Below are positions 25,789 to 34,774 of a stretch of 64,000 nt of DNA, in pieces. The notes beneath the pieces are model-generated. The model saw only the letters and a list, made by a program, of their open reading frames with translations. It was not told where the DNA came from and made no database searches. The translations under genes and the position numbers were made by a program. Positions within the stretch are counted from its first letter, which is position 1; every line of letters begins with the position of its first letter. Source of the DNA: Agrobacterium larrymoorei (lineage in GTDB: Bacteria; Pseudomonadota; Alphaproteobacteria; Rhizobiales; Rhizobiaceae); assembly GCF_013322225.1 (NCBI RefSeq), contig NZ_JAAMFB010000015.1, forward strand, positions 1-64,000, given 5' to 3'.

Positions 25789-26544
25789 TTAATCGTCGCT
25801 GTTATCATTACCGCGTCCGCCACCATCGTCGTCGCCACCACCGTAGCCGCCGCCGTGACCACCACCATGGCCGCCCCCGCCATGGCCACCACCATGGCCT
25901 CCACCGCCATGGCCGCCACCACCATGGCCGCCACCGCTGTGACCTCCGCCACCGTAGCCGCCGCCTTCATGGCCGCCACCGCCGTGGCCTCCACCGCCGT
26001 GGCCTCCGCCGCCGTGGCCTCCACCACCGTGGCCGCCGCCTTCATGGCCGCCACCGCCGTGACCGCCGCCGCCGTGGCCTCCACCACCGTGACCGCCGCC
26101 GCCGTGGCCTCCACCGCCGTGTCCGCCGCCACCATGGCCGCCACCGCCGTGACCGCCGCCACCGTGACCGCCGCCACCGTGACCGCCACCACCATGACCT
26201 CCGCCGCCATGGCCTCCGCCGCCATGGCCGCCGCCACCATGACCGCCACCGCCGTGGCCACCGCCACCGCCGTTGTTTCCGCCGCCAGGATTACCACCGC
26301 CGCCGGGATTGGTGCCTCCGCCAGGATTACCAGGGTTCGGATTGTCCCCTCTGTCGTTGTCTCCACCGCGGTTTTCATCGAAAGACGCTATTGTCGCAGT
26401 CGGCCGGCAGAGAAGTGTCCACTCCAGAGTCCCAGGCCTCATTCGCTCGCATCGTTCGGGACGCGTGGTTTGTGCTGATGCCAGCGCGGTGCTGGAGAGC
26501 AAGATTGCAATACACGAAAACACAGTTGTTATCTTACTGCTCAT
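25789..26544 (-). CDS. secreted glycine/histidine-repeat protein (GGGGH repeats)
   Basis: The 251 residues start with a signal peptide at about 1-24 (cleavage after Ala-Ser-Ala). A short non-repetitive part of about 35 residues has two Cys (Arg-Cys-Glu-Arg and Leu-Leu-Cys-Arg). An Asn/Pro/Gly linker follows, then about 140 residues of near-perfect Gly-Gly-Gly-Gly-His repeats with more than 25 His, a few units changed to Glu, Ser or Tyr. The end is Asp/Asn-rich. I do not know the function. His spaced every five residues suggests metal binding (Ni, Zn, Cu) or a structural coat. The DNA repeat is prone to slippage, so length may vary between strains. Confidence 0.8.
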   Translation of the reverse strand: MSSKITTVFSCIAILLSSTALASAQTTRPERCERMRPGTLEWTLLCRPTATIASFDENRGGDNDRGDNPNPGNPGGGTNPGGGGNPGGGNNGGGGGHGGGGHGGGGHGGGGHGGGGHGGGGHGGGGHGGGGHGGGGHGGGGHGGGGHGGGGHGGGGHGGGGHGGGGHEGGGHGGGGHGGGGHGGGGHGGGGHEGGGYGGGGHSGGGHGGGGHGGGGHGGGHGGGGHGGGHGGGYGGGDDDGGGRGNDNSDD

Positions 26545-27032
26545 TGGATTTCCTCCCTTATTGGCAGTTCATGACCGCATTTTGGAGGCTACATTAAGGG
26601 AAAGTTATCCACAATATACTTATATACTGTGATTATTTCGTACTATAGACTTGACTATAATTATTAATAGCTAGATTCGCGTGGATACTATTCGAAAGCA
26701 TTATCCATTTACGAGCATTATTTTCTAATTTTAGTTGCTTTTCGTCACATTCAAGGTGTCGATTTTTGCCCGCCGGATATTTGTTGCATTCGCAAATTTT
26801 CCCGATTTGGCACACATCCCAAGGGGCTACGTTAATTTTTTTTTGAAATTTTGGGCTAATCATGCCATTAGGTGAGCGTTGGCGTATTTTAAAGGTGCTT
26901 TTTAGTTCGAGTACGACGGTTCGTCGGGTCACCTGTTTTGGATGCCGTATTGTAAATGAATGAAGTGGGCAGGGTGAACTCGACCTGAAGCAAGATATGC
27001 TTTCAGGCTACCTTGAAGGAACTGACGTATTC
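26545..27032. other. AT-rich intergenic region
   Basis: These 488 bases are much richer in A+T than the flanks, mostly at 26600-26940. They hold the promoter of the Gly/His-repeat gene (reading left) and of the transglutaminase-like gene (reading right). A 99-codon minus-strand frame with a GTG start at 26932 is listed separately as doubtful. Confidence 0.45.
26633..26932 (-). CDS. doubtful ORF (99 aa) in AT-rich region
   Basis: This open frame has three Cys close together and a Lys/Asn-rich composition unlike the neighbouring genes; an internal ATG about 23 codons in is an alternative start. It has no signal peptide, no recognised domain and no convincing ribosome-binding site. It could be a relic of transferred DNA or chance. 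Confidence 0.22.
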   Translation of the reverse strand: MTRRTVVLELKSTFKIRQRSPNGMISPKFQKKINVAPWDVCQIGKICECNKYPAGKNRHLECDEKQLKLENNARKWIMLSNSIHANLAINNYSQVYSTK

Positions 27033-27614
27033 ATGAAACTATCTGTTTTGGCATTCGCTCTTCTGGGCGCGGCGTCGTTTGGCGCTTTTTCTTTTGCTGG
27101 CGAATTGCCCGCCACGCGTTCCATTGCTTCACCGGAAGGTTTTTCCTCCGCCTGCCAGCGCTACGGTTGGCTCTGTTCCTCTAAAGGAGGATCGAAGATT
27201 TCCGATGAAAACGCTCTTGCTCTTATCAAGAACGTCAATCGGAAAATGAATTCCTCCATTCGCCCTGTGGAAGATCGTGTCGTTTACGGCCGGGCCAGCT
27301 ACTGGGCGCTTCCGAAGGACGGGCGAGGTGATTGCGAAGATTACGCCATCGCCAAGACCAAAGCGCTTCTGGATGCCGGGTTCCCCGCGAACAGAATGTC
27401 CATCTCCGTCGTGCTGGATCGAGCCGGAAACAACCACGCGGTTTTGCTGGTTAAGATAGCCGATGGCGAATATGTGCTCGACAATCTGACCAACTCCATC
27501 AGATCCTGGGAAACCACGGGCTACACCTATCTTGCTCGACAGAAATACGAGAACAAGGCCGCATGGGAAGTCGTTCTGGCTGGCCCTCGCGCAAAACAGT
27601 TCAACGAAATCTGA
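27033..27614 (+). CDS. bacterial transglutaminase-like cysteine protease (BTLCP)
   Basis: This secreted or periplasmic protein of 193 aa has a signal peptide at about 1-22 (cleavage after Phe-Ala-Gly). The catalytic triad of the BTLCP family is visible: Cys in Gly-Asp-Cys-Glu-Asp-Tyr-Ala, His in Asn-Asn-His-Ala-Val-Leu and Asp in Val-Leu-Asp-Asn-Leu. LapG, the best-known member, cleaves a biofilm adhesin under c-di-GMP control. This short form with a signal peptide is common in rhizobia in several copies, and no LapD-like partner lies nearby, so the substrate is unknown. ATG 27033 is preferred over the start 12 codons upstream. Confidence 0.9.
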   Translation: MKLSVLAFALLGAASFGAFSFAGELPATRSIASPEGFSSACQRYGWLCSSKGGSKISDENALALIKNVNRKMNSSIRPVEDRVVYGRASYWALPKDGRGDCEDYAIAKTKALLDAGFPANRMSISVVLDRAGNNHAVLLVKIADGEYVLDNLTNSIRSWETTGYTYLARQKYENKAAWEVVLAGPRAKQFNEI

Positions 27615-27629
27615 CGTCGTTGCGCGGCC

Positions 27630-28337
27630 TTATCGGTCGCGCAATCTCAGCTCGTCAGTTTGCATTTGCATCGACCCCAGCGTCGAAATGAAGGTCATAC
27701 CGAGCAGGCTCTGATCCAGTTGACCATCCTGCGTGACCAGAGCCGAAATATTGCGCCGGACGATAGGTCCGATTGCGATTTCCGAAAGCCGGACCGGTGC
27801 CGCCGATGTGCGCCCGTTGGCGGTCATCACCGACACCGTGTAGCTTAGATTATCCGGGCTTATGCCCACGGTTTCCGCATCCGCATGCGAGAGCACCACC
27901 GAACTTGCACCCGTATCGACCAGCATATGCACTTCCGCACCGTTGATCATGGCGTTGGTCTCGAAGTGCCCGCTCATCGATTTGCTGAGCACGACTTCCT
28001 GCTCGCCCCCTTGCGTGGTGACGACAACCGCGCGCCCGGGCATCAAACCCGCGATGAGGCGGTCACCAAATTGCTGAAAGTCGTAGCGGTAGAGATAGGC
28101 TGAAACCAGACCCAATATAATGACTAGCCAGATCGCCATCTGCCGTAAGACCGTTGCAAAGCCGCCGCGGTTGCCTGCCAGTATGCCGACGGACAGCAGC
28201 CCTGCTATTGGTAGCAGATATAGTGCTTGCCCGAATTGCTCGTTACTGATGCCGAAGGTCTGGCCGCTATCGTGGTTGATGACAAGCAATACGAGGCCGA
28301 TGCCGAGGAACAGAAGCACGAAAGTCAGCTTGCTCAT
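27630..28337 (-). CDS. membrane-anchored retropepsin-like aspartic protease
   Basis: The 235-residue protein has three N-terminal hydrophobic helices (about 4-22, 38-55, 66-84), then a clan AA aspartic protease domain with the active site Leu-Val-Asp-Thr-Gly-Ala-Ser-Ser-Val. This is the TIGR02281 type, with one Asp-Thr-Gly per chain, so it works as a dimer, probably in the periplasm. Its substrate is unknown. The start ATG 28337 overlaps the stop of the DUF1289 gene by 4 bases. It converges with the transglutaminase-like gene, with only 15 bases between the stops. Confidence 0.9.
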   Translation of the reverse strand: MSKLTFVLLFLGIGLVLLVINHDSGQTFGISNEQFGQALYLLPIAGLLSVGILAGNRGGFATVLRQMAIWLVIILGLVSAYLYRYDFQQFGDRLIAGLMPGRAVVVTTQGGEQEVVLSKSMSGHFETNAMINGAEVHMLVDTGASSVVLSHADAETVGISPDNLSYTVSVMTANGRTSAAPVRLSEIAIGPIVRRNISALVTQDGQLDQSLLGMTFISTLGSMQMQTDELRLRDR

Positions 28338-28522
28338 GCCGAGACATTCTCCGAATGGTGACATTGGGCATTCATGCGGCCTGGGAGGTCGAGCATGATT
28401 TTTTGCCGCTCGGCATCGCTATAGGCAGCCCAACCCATGATCTCCTGTATGGATCTATGGCAACCGACGCAGAGGCCGGTATCGTCATCAAGCAGGCAGA
28501 CGTGAATGCAGGGTGTTTCCAT
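28334..28522 (-). CDS. DUF1289 small cysteine-rich protein
   Basis: The 62-residue cytoplasmic protein has the DUF1289 pattern Thr-Pro-Cys-Ile-x-x-Cys...Gly-Leu-Cys-x-Gly-Cys-x-Arg near the N-terminus, then Ile-x-x-Trp and Ala-Glu-Arg. Four Cys suggest a zinc or Fe-S site. It is translationally coupled (ATGA) to the aspartic protease and starts 19 bases after cobS, so cobS, this gene and the protease may form one transcript. Confidence 0.9.
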   Translation of the reverse strand: METPCIHVCLLDDDTGLCVGCHRSIQEIMGWAAYSDAERQKIMLDLPGRMNAQCHHSENVSA

Positions 28523-28541
28523 GTCTCTCTATATCTGTGGT

Positions 28542-29324
28542 TCACGCTATGAGAGCAAGTGCGACAAACATCACGATCTCCGTGATCTGCTGTGTAGCGC
28601 CGATCGTGTCTCCGGTATGCCCTTCGATCCTGCGAAGGCAAAGACGATTGAAAATGTAAGTCGCCAGCAAGGGGGCAGCGAGCGCGATCACCACCGGCAA
28701 AACGGGCAGAGCCGGAAGTGTCAGGAGCAGGCTCATCACGGCTGCGATTATGAGCGCACGGTTGCGTTCTGCTTCTCCGGGCTGACCGGCGGATGCAGCA
28801 ACCCCGGCCTCTCTTGCACCAGGAAGCGCCTGCCAATGCCAGACCATGGCGCCACGGCTCAAGCAAGCGACGGCAACCATGCAGCAAGCCGCTGCCACAG
28901 GCGAAAGCTCGCGAATAAGTACGGCCAATGCTGCTGCACGAATGAGAAAAGAAAAACAGAGTGCCACCGCCCCATAGGTGCCGATACGGCTGTCCTTCAT
29001 GATCTCCAGAGCGCGCTCCTTGCTTCGTCCACCACCGAAGCCGTCGGCGGTATCTGCCAGTCCGTCCTCGTGTAATGCGCCGGTCAGGGCAATCGATGCG
29101 CCGACAGCTATGGTTGCGGATAGAAGCGGGTCGGCACCATATTGGCCCAGAAGGAAAATCAGGAGCGCTGATGGCAGTGTAATCATGACACCGGCAACCG
29201 GGAATACCCCAGCGGTTCTGGTCATAGTGCTATCGTGATTTTCGAAAAAGATATCATTTACGGGAATGCGACTGAGGAAGCCGAGTGCGCGCATGACATC
29301 CGTCAGAAAATCGCCTTGCTTCAT
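28542..29324 (-). CDS. cobS: adenosylcobinamide-GDP ribazoletransferase
   Basis: This membrane enzyme makes adenosylcobalamin (phosphate) from adenosylcobinamide-GDP and alpha-ribazole (phosphate), the last assembly step of vitamin B12. The 260 residues contain many hydrophobic helices. The metal-binding signature Glu-Asp-Gly-Leu-Ala-Asp-Thr-Ala-Asp-Gly is at about 77-86. It is divergent from cobT, which supplies the alpha-ribazole phosphate, with 169 bases between the two starts and no B12 riboswitch that I can see. Confidence 0.96.
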   Translation of the reverse strand: MKQGDFLTDVMRALGFLSRIPVNDIFFENHDSTMTRTAGVFPVAGVMITLPSALLIFLLGQYGADPLLSATIAVGASIALTGALHEDGLADTADGFGGGRSKERALEIMKDSRIGTYGAVALCFSFLIRAAALAVLIRELSPVAAACCMVAVACLSRGAMVWHWQALPGAREAGVAASAGQPGEAERNRALIIAAVMSLLLTLPALPVLPVVIALAAPLLATYIFNRLCLRRIEGHTGDTIGATQQITEIVMFVALALIA

Positions 29325-29493
29325 GGTTTCTCCCGTTGCCCCGGCAATGCTTTAAGCGACGCAAAACCACGGCACATGGCTTGCGATATGCTTTAGAGGT
29401 TGTTCCCCCGCGCATCCCCTATTATGAGAAGCGCAACAAAGACCGATTTGCCGGAAAACACAAGCGTCCGGCTGCACCAGAAAGACCGATATC

Positions 29494-30516
29494 ATGAGCA
29501 TGAGCGGATTGCCCTTCGACGATTTTCGCACCCTGCTGCGCGACCTGCCCGGCCCGGACACCTACGCGCTGGTTGCCGCGAAGGAGCGCAACGCGCAACT
29601 GACAAAGCCGAAGGGTTCGCTCGGACGCCTCGAGGAAATCGCCATGTGGCTGGCGGCGTGGTCCGGTCGCGCACCTGCGGTCAACCGTCCGCTGGTGGCG
29701 ATCTTCGCTGGAAACCACGGCGTCACCCGCAATGGCGTAACGCCCTACCCGTCTTCGGTCACGCAGCAGATGGTGGAAAACTTTGCCGCTGGAGGCGCAG
29801 CAATCAACCAGATTTGCGTCGCGCACGATCTCGGCTTGAAGATTTTCGATCTGGCGCTCGATTACCCAACCGGCGACATCACCTGTGAAGATGCCCTTTC
29901 GGAGCGCGATTGCGCAGCGACCATGGCTTTCGGCATGGAAGCGATTGCCGGTGGCACTGATCTCCTGTGCATCGGAGAAATGGGCATCGGCAACACCACC
30001 GTTGCAGCCGCCATCAATCTGGCGCTGTATGGCGGCTCTGCGGAAGACTGGACCGGTCCCGGCACCGGCTCTGAAGGTGAGGTCATGGCGCGCAAGATCG
30101 CAGCCGTGAAAGCCGCGGTCGAATTCCACAAGGACCATCTGTCCGATCCGCTGGAAATCATGCGTCGCCTCGGTGGCCGTGAAATCGCTGCCATGGCGGG
30201 CGCGATCCTTGCCGCCCGCGTCGAGAAAATTCCGGTGCTGATCGATGGTTACGTTGCGACCGCGGCCGCGGCGCTTCTAAAGGCTGCAAATCCTGCGGCA
30301 CTCGACCATTGCCTCATCGGCCATGTCTCCGGCGAACCGGGTCATATGGCTGCCGTTGAAAAGCTCGGCAAAACGCCTCTTCTCGCGCTCGGCATGCGGC
30401 TGGGCGAAGGCACTGGTGCTGCGCTTGCGGCAGGCATCGTCAAGGCTGCTGCCGCCTGCCATTCCGGCATGGCAACCTTCGCGCAGGCCGGTGTCGATAT
30501 CGGCACCGCACAGTGA
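29494..30516 (+). CDS. cobT: nicotinate-nucleotide--dimethylbenzimidazole phosphoribosyltransferase
   Basis: It transfers phosphoribose from nicotinate mononucleotide to 5,6-dimethylbenzimidazole, giving alpha-ribazole 5'-phosphate for the lower ligand of B12. The 340 residues match the family length. Signature segments are Lys-Pro-x-Gly-Ser-Leu-Gly, Asn-His-Gly-Val, Gly-Glu-Met-Gly-Ile-Gly-Asn-Thr-Thr and the C-terminal catalytic Glu region (Arg-Leu-Gly-Glu-Gly-Thr-Gly-Ala-Ala-Leu). This is the CobT of the CobU family, not the cobaltochelatase subunit of the same name. dgkA follows after 9 bases. Confidence 0.96.
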   Translation: MSMSGLPFDDFRTLLRDLPGPDTYALVAAKERNAQLTKPKGSLGRLEEIAMWLAAWSGRAPAVNRPLVAIFAGNHGVTRNGVTPYPSSVTQQMVENFAAGGAAINQICVAHDLGLKIFDLALDYPTGDITCEDALSERDCAATMAFGMEAIAGGTDLLCIGEMGIGNTTVAAAINLALYGGSAEDWTGPGTGSEGEVMARKIAAVKAAVEFHKDHLSDPLEIMRRLGGREIAAMAGAILAARVEKIPVLIDGYVATAAAALLKAANPAALDHCLIGHVSGEPGHMAAVEKLGKTPLLALGMRLGEGTGAALAAGIVKAAAACHSGMATFAQAGVDIGTAQ

Positions 30517-30525
30517 GGGATGCCA

Positions 30526-30945
30526 ATGGACGACCTTCCTAACAGACTGCCGCCGGAGCCAGTCTTCCGCAAGGAAACCGGCTTCAAGCATCTGTTCGCT
30601 GCGGCACGCTATTCGATGCAGGGGTTCGAGCGTCTTTGGAAAGAGGCGGCTTTCAGGCATGAGGTTCTGGCGTTCGGAGCAGGATTGATGATCCTTGGCC
30701 TCGTCGGCGTCCCCTTTGCCCACTACCTCATCTTCGTCGTGCTGATGTTGCTGCTATTCTGCGTCGAGGCGCTCAACACCGCCATCGAGGAAATTGTCGA
30801 TCGCGTTTCACCGGAATTTTCCAGTGCCGCCCGGAATGCAAAAGATCTCGGCTCTTTCGCCGTCTTCTGTCTGCTTCTGGCGAATGGCGGCTTCGTGCTC
30901 TATTCGCTGATTTCCACGCTGTTCTTCGCAGCAGCGCCAATCTGA
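30526..30945 (+). CDS. dgkA: diacylglycerol kinase
   Basis: This small trimeric inner-membrane kinase phosphorylates diacylglycerol to phosphatidate, recycling lipid left from glucan or lipid modification. The 139 residues contain three membrane helices and the family signature Glu-Ala-Leu-Asn-Thr-Ala-Ile-Glu-x-x-Val-Asp-Arg-Val. ATG 30526 has GAGGG seven bases before it; ATG 30520 is too close. It follows cobT by 9 bases and may share its transcript, although the functions are unrelated. Confidence 0.94.
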   Translation: MDDLPNRLPPEPVFRKETGFKHLFAAARYSMQGFERLWKEAAFRHEVLAFGAGLMILGLVGVPFAHYLIFVVLMLLLFCVEALNTAIEEIVDRVSPEFSSAARNAKDLGSFAVFCLLLANGGFVLYSLISTLFFAAAPI

Positions 30946-30954
30946 ACGGTGAAA

Positions 30955-30985
30955 CAAAAAAGGGCGCCGCAAGCGACGCCCTGAT
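30955..30985. terminator. terminator between dgkA and the chemoreceptor gene
   Basis: The arms AGGGCG and CGCCCT, extended by GC pairs with one mismatch, are followed on the minus strand by TTTTTTG. It lies between convergent genes. Confidence 0.7.
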
Positions 30986-31003
30986 AAAGCATTCGAATGC
31001 CGT

Positions 31004-32821
31004 TTACGCCGCGCGTGATAGTGCCTGAGGTGCAGCGGCCCCACCCAGCTTGAAGCGGGACAGAAGCGAACGCAGCTGCCTGCTTTCCTCCGCTAGCGTC
31101 TGGCTCGCAGCTGTGGTTTCTTCGACCATCGCCGCGTTCTGCTGCGTCATCTGGTCCATGTGATTGACGGAGGTGTTGATCTCCTGAAGACCCGTTGCCT
31201 GTTCACGCGCCGCAGTGGCGATGCCGTTCACATGGCCGTCCACGCGGTTGACGAGAGCAACGATCTCTTCCAGCGCCGTACCGGTCGAACGAACGAGCGA
31301 AACGCCGCCATTCACGTGTTCGGCAGAGCTGTTGATCAGCGACTTGATCTCCTTCGCCGCATTGGCTGATCGCTGAGCGAGCTCGCGAACTTCCTGTGCG
31401 ACGACGGCAAACCCACGACCAGCTTCCCCTGCCCTTGCGGCTTCGACACCTGCGTTGAGAGCAAGCAGGTTCGTCTGGAACGCAATCTCGTCGATAACAC
31501 CGATGATCTGGCCAATCTTAGCAGACGACTCCTCGATCCGGCTCATCGCCTCTACGGCGTTGCGAACGATGTCGCCAGAGCGGCCCGCGCTGTCCTTCGT
31601 TTCGGTCACCATCTGGCGTGCCTCGTTGGCTCGGTCGGATGCCGTGCGAACGGTAGCGGTGATTTCCTCCAGCGCGGCAGCGGTCTCTTCCAGTGCGGCA
31701 GCCTGCTGTTCAGTGCGGCGGGAAAGATTTCCGGTCGCCTCGCTGATATCGGATGCACTATCGTTGACGACATGGCTTGTGCGGGCAATACCCTCGATCA
31801 CATCGTGCAACGCGCCGATTGCGCTGTTGAAGTCATTGCGCAGCTTGTCGTAATCGGCTCCGATGTCCCGAACCTGAACGGTAAGGTCGCCCCTTGCCAG
31901 ACCTTCAAGCGCATGGGCAAGCTGGTCCATAGCATTGGCCTGTCGGTCGGAAGCCGACCGCATCGCTTCTTCGTTACCGCGACGGGTTTCTTCGAAAGCA
32001 TGCTGCTGTTCGGCTTCACGCTGTTGCAACTGGCTGCGCTCGTTGACCGAGTTGCGCAGAACGAGCAGCGTCTGCGCCATCGCTCCGATTTCGTTGCGGC
32101 GATCCGTGAAGGGAACGTCCGCATGACCATTGCCGTCCGCGATCTTGCGCATGCTGCCCTTCAGAGCGACGATGGGCAGTGTGACGCTGCGCACGACGAA
32201 AGTGCCAGCCGCAAGCACCACGAATGCACTGACGAGACAAATACCAGCCATCCAGGCAGCGGCCTTCCAGAATGCAGCCTTTAGGTCATCTGTATAGACG
32301 CCTGTGCCGACCACCCAACCCCATGGAGCAAAACCAGCGACATAGGAGAACTTCTCGACAGGGTCCGGCGAGCCGGGCTTCGGCCAGTAGTAATCGACAT
32401 AGCCCTTGCCGCTCGCTTTCACCGTATTGACGAACTCCACGAACAGATGTTTGCCGTTCGGGTCTTTGTTCTGGGTGAGGTCGTTGCCGTTCAGCTCAGG
32501 CTTGATCGGATGCATGACCATCTTCGGACCCATATCGTTGATCCAGAAATAGCCGTTGCCATTATCGTAGCGCATGGCGGCAATGGTTGCCTTGGCCTGC
32601 TGCTGCGCCGCCTCCCGCGTCAGAGTGCCGTTTTGCTCCATACGATAATATTGGTCAAGAATACCGATGCTCGTGAGGGTCATCGATTCAAGTCCAGTTT
32701 TACGTTCCCGCTCCATCCCCTGGTAACTGTTAAACAGACTAGACGTAAGAGCAGCCGCCATTATCACAAGAAACAAAGCGACGAGCGCATAAAGGCGCAT
32801 TGAAATCGTTAAATGTTTCAT
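31004..32821 (-). CDS. methyl-accepting chemotaxis protein with periplasmic Cache domain
   Basis: The 605-residue chemoreceptor has a membrane helix at about 9-29, then a periplasmic single Cache domain at about 35-185 ([12 protein letters not shown], and Trp-Gly-Trp-Val-Val-Gly-Thr-Gly). A second helix lies at about 190-212, a HAMP domain at about 212-265, and a second HAMP-like stretch precedes the signalling domain (tip [18 protein letters not shown]). The ligand is probably a small organic acid, but this is not readable. No CheR-binding pentapeptide is at the C-terminus. The start Met (32821) is chosen at the basic N-terminus. Confidence 0.95.
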   Translation of the reverse strand: MKHLTISMRLYALVALFLVIMAAALTSSLFNSYQGMERERKTGLESMTLTSIGILDQYYRMEQNGTLTREAAQQQAKATIAAMRYDNGNGYFWINDMGPKMVMHPIKPELNGNDLTQNKDPNGKHLFVEFVNTVKASGKGYVDYYWPKPGSPDPVEKFSYVAGFAPWGWVVGTGVYTDDLKAAFWKAAAWMAGICLVSAFVVLAAGTFVVRSVTLPIVALKGSMRKIADGNGHADVPFTDRRNEIGAMAQTLLVLRNSVNERSQLQQREAEQQHAFEETRRGNEEAMRSASDRQANAMDQLAHALEGLARGDLTVQVRDIGADYDKLRNDFNSAIGALHDVIEGIARTSHVVNDSASDISEATGNLSRRTEQQAAALEETAAALEEITATVRTASDRANEARQMVTETKDSAGRSGDIVRNAVEAMSRIEESSAKIGQIIGVIDEIAFQTNLLALNAGVEAARAGEAGRGFAVVAQEVRELAQRSANAAKEIKSLINSSAEHVNGGVSLVRSTGTALEEIVALVNRVDGHVNGIATAAREQATGLQEINTSVNHMDQMTQQNAAMVEETTAASQTLAEESRQLRSLLSRFKLGGAAAPQALSRAA

Positions 32822-33139
32822 CCCGGTGACCACTTTATTTTGTTAAGACACCAAGACAGCATAAAATGAAAAGCTTTATTATGGATAAATTATAATTAGT
32901 CGAAACTAAAATTAAAGTTATAAACTAATACGTGTTTTTTATAGTCATGGGATGGAATTAAGACATCAGGAAAAGTGTAAAGACACACAGAGTTGAAATA
33001 CGTCAATTTCATAACTGGCGATCTTTGGAATAAAAAGGATCGTTGCTTGAGATGATGGCGAGACCCGTTTTCGATAAACAAGCGTTAATGATACGGGTTT
33101 ATCGTTATGGGCCATATTCAATCAGTGAAGAGGCGCACC
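32822..33139. other. AT-rich divergent promoter region (chemoreceptor / DUF1883 gene)
   Basis: These 318 bases are strongly A+T-rich at 32830-33010, with no ORF worth calling and no recognised RNA. They should contain both divergent promoters. Confidence 0.45.
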
Positions 33140-33457
33140 ATGGCGAAGCCGACCTTCCGCTTTACGCATTACGACCTGAAGCAACTGCGCAGCGGCACCG
33201 TGATCGAGGTCTCTTTGAATGCAGTCAACAATGTGCGCTTGATGACGGCGGGGAACTTCCAGCGGTTTACGGAAATGCTGGATTTCAAATATCTCGGCGG
33301 CGTGGCGAAGAAATCGCCGATCCGTCTGGCGATACCCGAAACGGGCCTGTGGCATCTCATCGTGGATGAGGAAGGCCATAACGGACTGGCGGAATCGGCA
33401 GTAAAGATGCTGCCCGCGAAGGCAGCCATAGCGCAGCCTTTGCGCAAAGCATCCTGA
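33140..33457 (+). CDS. DUF1883 domain protein
   Basis: The 105-residue protein has the DUF1883 layout: an N-terminal Tyr-Asp-Leu-Lys segment, a strand pair (Val-Glu-Val-Ser-Leu, Asn-Val-Arg-Leu-Met), and a C-terminal strand Gly-Leu-Trp-His-Leu-Ile-Val-Asp near a Gly. In other bacteria DUF1883 is often fused to a TIR-like or other domain; here it stands alone. The function is unknown. ATG 33140 has GAGG just upstream; the frame is open 11 codons further. Its stop directly abuts the rarA stop on the other strand. Confidence 0.82.
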   Translation: MAKPTFRFTHYDLKQLRSGTVIEVSLNAVNNVRLMTAGNFQRFTEMLDFKYLGGVAKKSPIRLAIPETGLWHLIVDEEGHNGLAESAVKMLPAKAAIAQPLRKAS

Positions 33458-34774
33458 TCAGTGACCGTTTCGCTCCCGGCGCAGCTTCGCCCACCAGTCC
33501 AACCGCTTGCGTATATCGCGCTCGAAGCCGCGATCCGGCGGATCGTAAAAGGTGGTGCGACCCATCTTTTCCGGGAAATAATCCTGCCCTGAAAACGCAT
33601 CCGGCTCATCGTGATCGTAACGGTAGCCATCCCCATACCCCTCGCCCTTCATGAGCTTTGTTGGAGCGTTCAGAATGTGCTTCGGCGGCAGCAGCGAGCC
33701 ATTTTCCTTTGCTGCCCGCATCGCGCTTTTGTAAGCCGTGTAGACCGCGTTGGACTTCGGCGCGGTGGCGAGATAGACGCAGGCCTGCGCCAGCGCCAGC
33801 TCTCCCTCCGGTGAACCAAGATAATCATACGCATCTTTGGCCGCGTTGCAGATGACCAGCGCCTGCGGATCGGCCAGGCCGATATCCTCCACCGCCATCC
33901 GCACCAGCCTTCGCCCCAGGTAAAGCGGATCTTCACCCGCATCCAGCATACGCGCCAGATAATAAAGTGCAGCATCCGGGTCCGAACCGCGCACGGACTT
34001 ATGCAGCGCCGAGATCAAATTGTAATGGCCATCCTGGCCCTTGTCATAGACAGGAGCCCGTCGCTGGACGATGCGCGTCAGGCCTTCGGTGTCGAAAATC
34101 TCGCCTTCTCTCGCGGCACGCCACACCTCCTCCGCCAGCGTCAAGACCGCACGACCATCGCCATCCGCCATGCGGATCAGCGACGCGCGCGCATCCTCAT
34201 CCAGCGGCAGCGGCCTGCCTTCCGTTTCTTCTGCCCGTTTTAGCAGCTCCGAAAGGCTCTCTTCGTCATGCGGTTTGAAGGTCAGAACCCGGGCGCGTGA
34301 AAGAAGAGCGGCGTTGAGTTCGAAGGATGGATTTTCAGTCGTCGCGCCGACAAGAATAATCGTGCCGTCCTCCATCACCGGCAGAAAGCTGTCCTGCTGG
34401 GCGCGGTTGAAGCGATGGATTTCGTCCACAAACAGCAGCGTCTGCCGCCCATTCATCCGGCGGGTACGCGCCGACTCAAAGACTTTCTTGAGATCGGCGA
34501 CGCCTGAAAAGATCGCCGAGATTTGTTCGAAGGCCAGCCCGGCTTCCCCCGAGAGCAGACGCGCGACGGTCGTCTTGCCCGTTCCCGGTGGCCCCCAGAA
34601 AATCATGGAACCAAGCGAGCCGCTTTCGATCATGCGGCGCAGCACGCCCTCTTCGCCTGTCAAATGCGGTTGCCCGGTGACCTGCAAGAGCGTCGTCGGG
34701 CGCAACCGGTCTGCCAGAGGCCGCCGGTTGGCGACCTCCGCAGGAATTTGCGGAGCGAAGAGATCGCCGCTCAT
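33458..34774 (-). CDS. rarA: replication-associated recombination protein A (AAA+ ATPase)
   Basis: RarA (MgsA) is a AAA+ ATPase related to clamp loaders that acts at stalled replication forks. In the 438 residues, Walker A is Gly-Pro-Pro-Gly-Thr-Gly-Lys-Thr (about 60), Walker B is Leu-Phe-Val-Asp-Glu-Ile-His-Arg-Phe-Asn, and the C-terminal Tyr-Leu-Ala-Arg-Met-Leu-Asp-Ala-Gly-Glu-Asp-Pro segment is a family signature. Its start overlaps the stop of the HtrA-type protease gene by 4 bases (ATGA), so translation is coupled. It converges with the DUF1883 gene. Confidence 0.96.
   Translation of the reverse strand: MSGDLFAPQIPAEVANRRPLADRLRPTTLLQVTGQPHLTGEEGVLRRMIESGSLGSMIFWGPPGTGKTTVARLLSGEAGLAFEQISAIFSGVADLKKVFESARTRRMNGRQTLLFVDEIHRFNRAQQDSFLPVMEDGTIILVGATTENPSFELNAALLSRARVLTFKPHDEESLSELLKRAEETEGRPLPLDEDARASLIRMADGDGRAVLTLAEEVWRAAREGEIFDTEGLTRIVQRRAPVYDKGQDGHYNLISALHKSVRGSDPDAALYYLARMLDAGEDPLYLGRRLVRMAVEDIGLADPQALVICNAAKDAYDYLGSPEGELALAQACVYLATAPKSNAVYTAYKSAMRAAKENGSLLPPKHILNAPTKLMKGEGYGDGYRYDHDEPDAFSGQDYFPEKMGRTTFYDPPDRGFERDIRKRLDWWAKLRRERNGH

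Noticed and set aside
25855..26478. Repeat array in the Gly/His gene considered as a CRISPR or minisatellite
   Set aside because: The repeat period is 15 bases, in frame with a signal-peptide-bearing ORF, and there are no unique spacers.
29325..29493. Cobalamin riboswitch between cobS and cobT
   Set aside because: I looked for the B12-box and adjacent helices and saw no convincing match on either strand.
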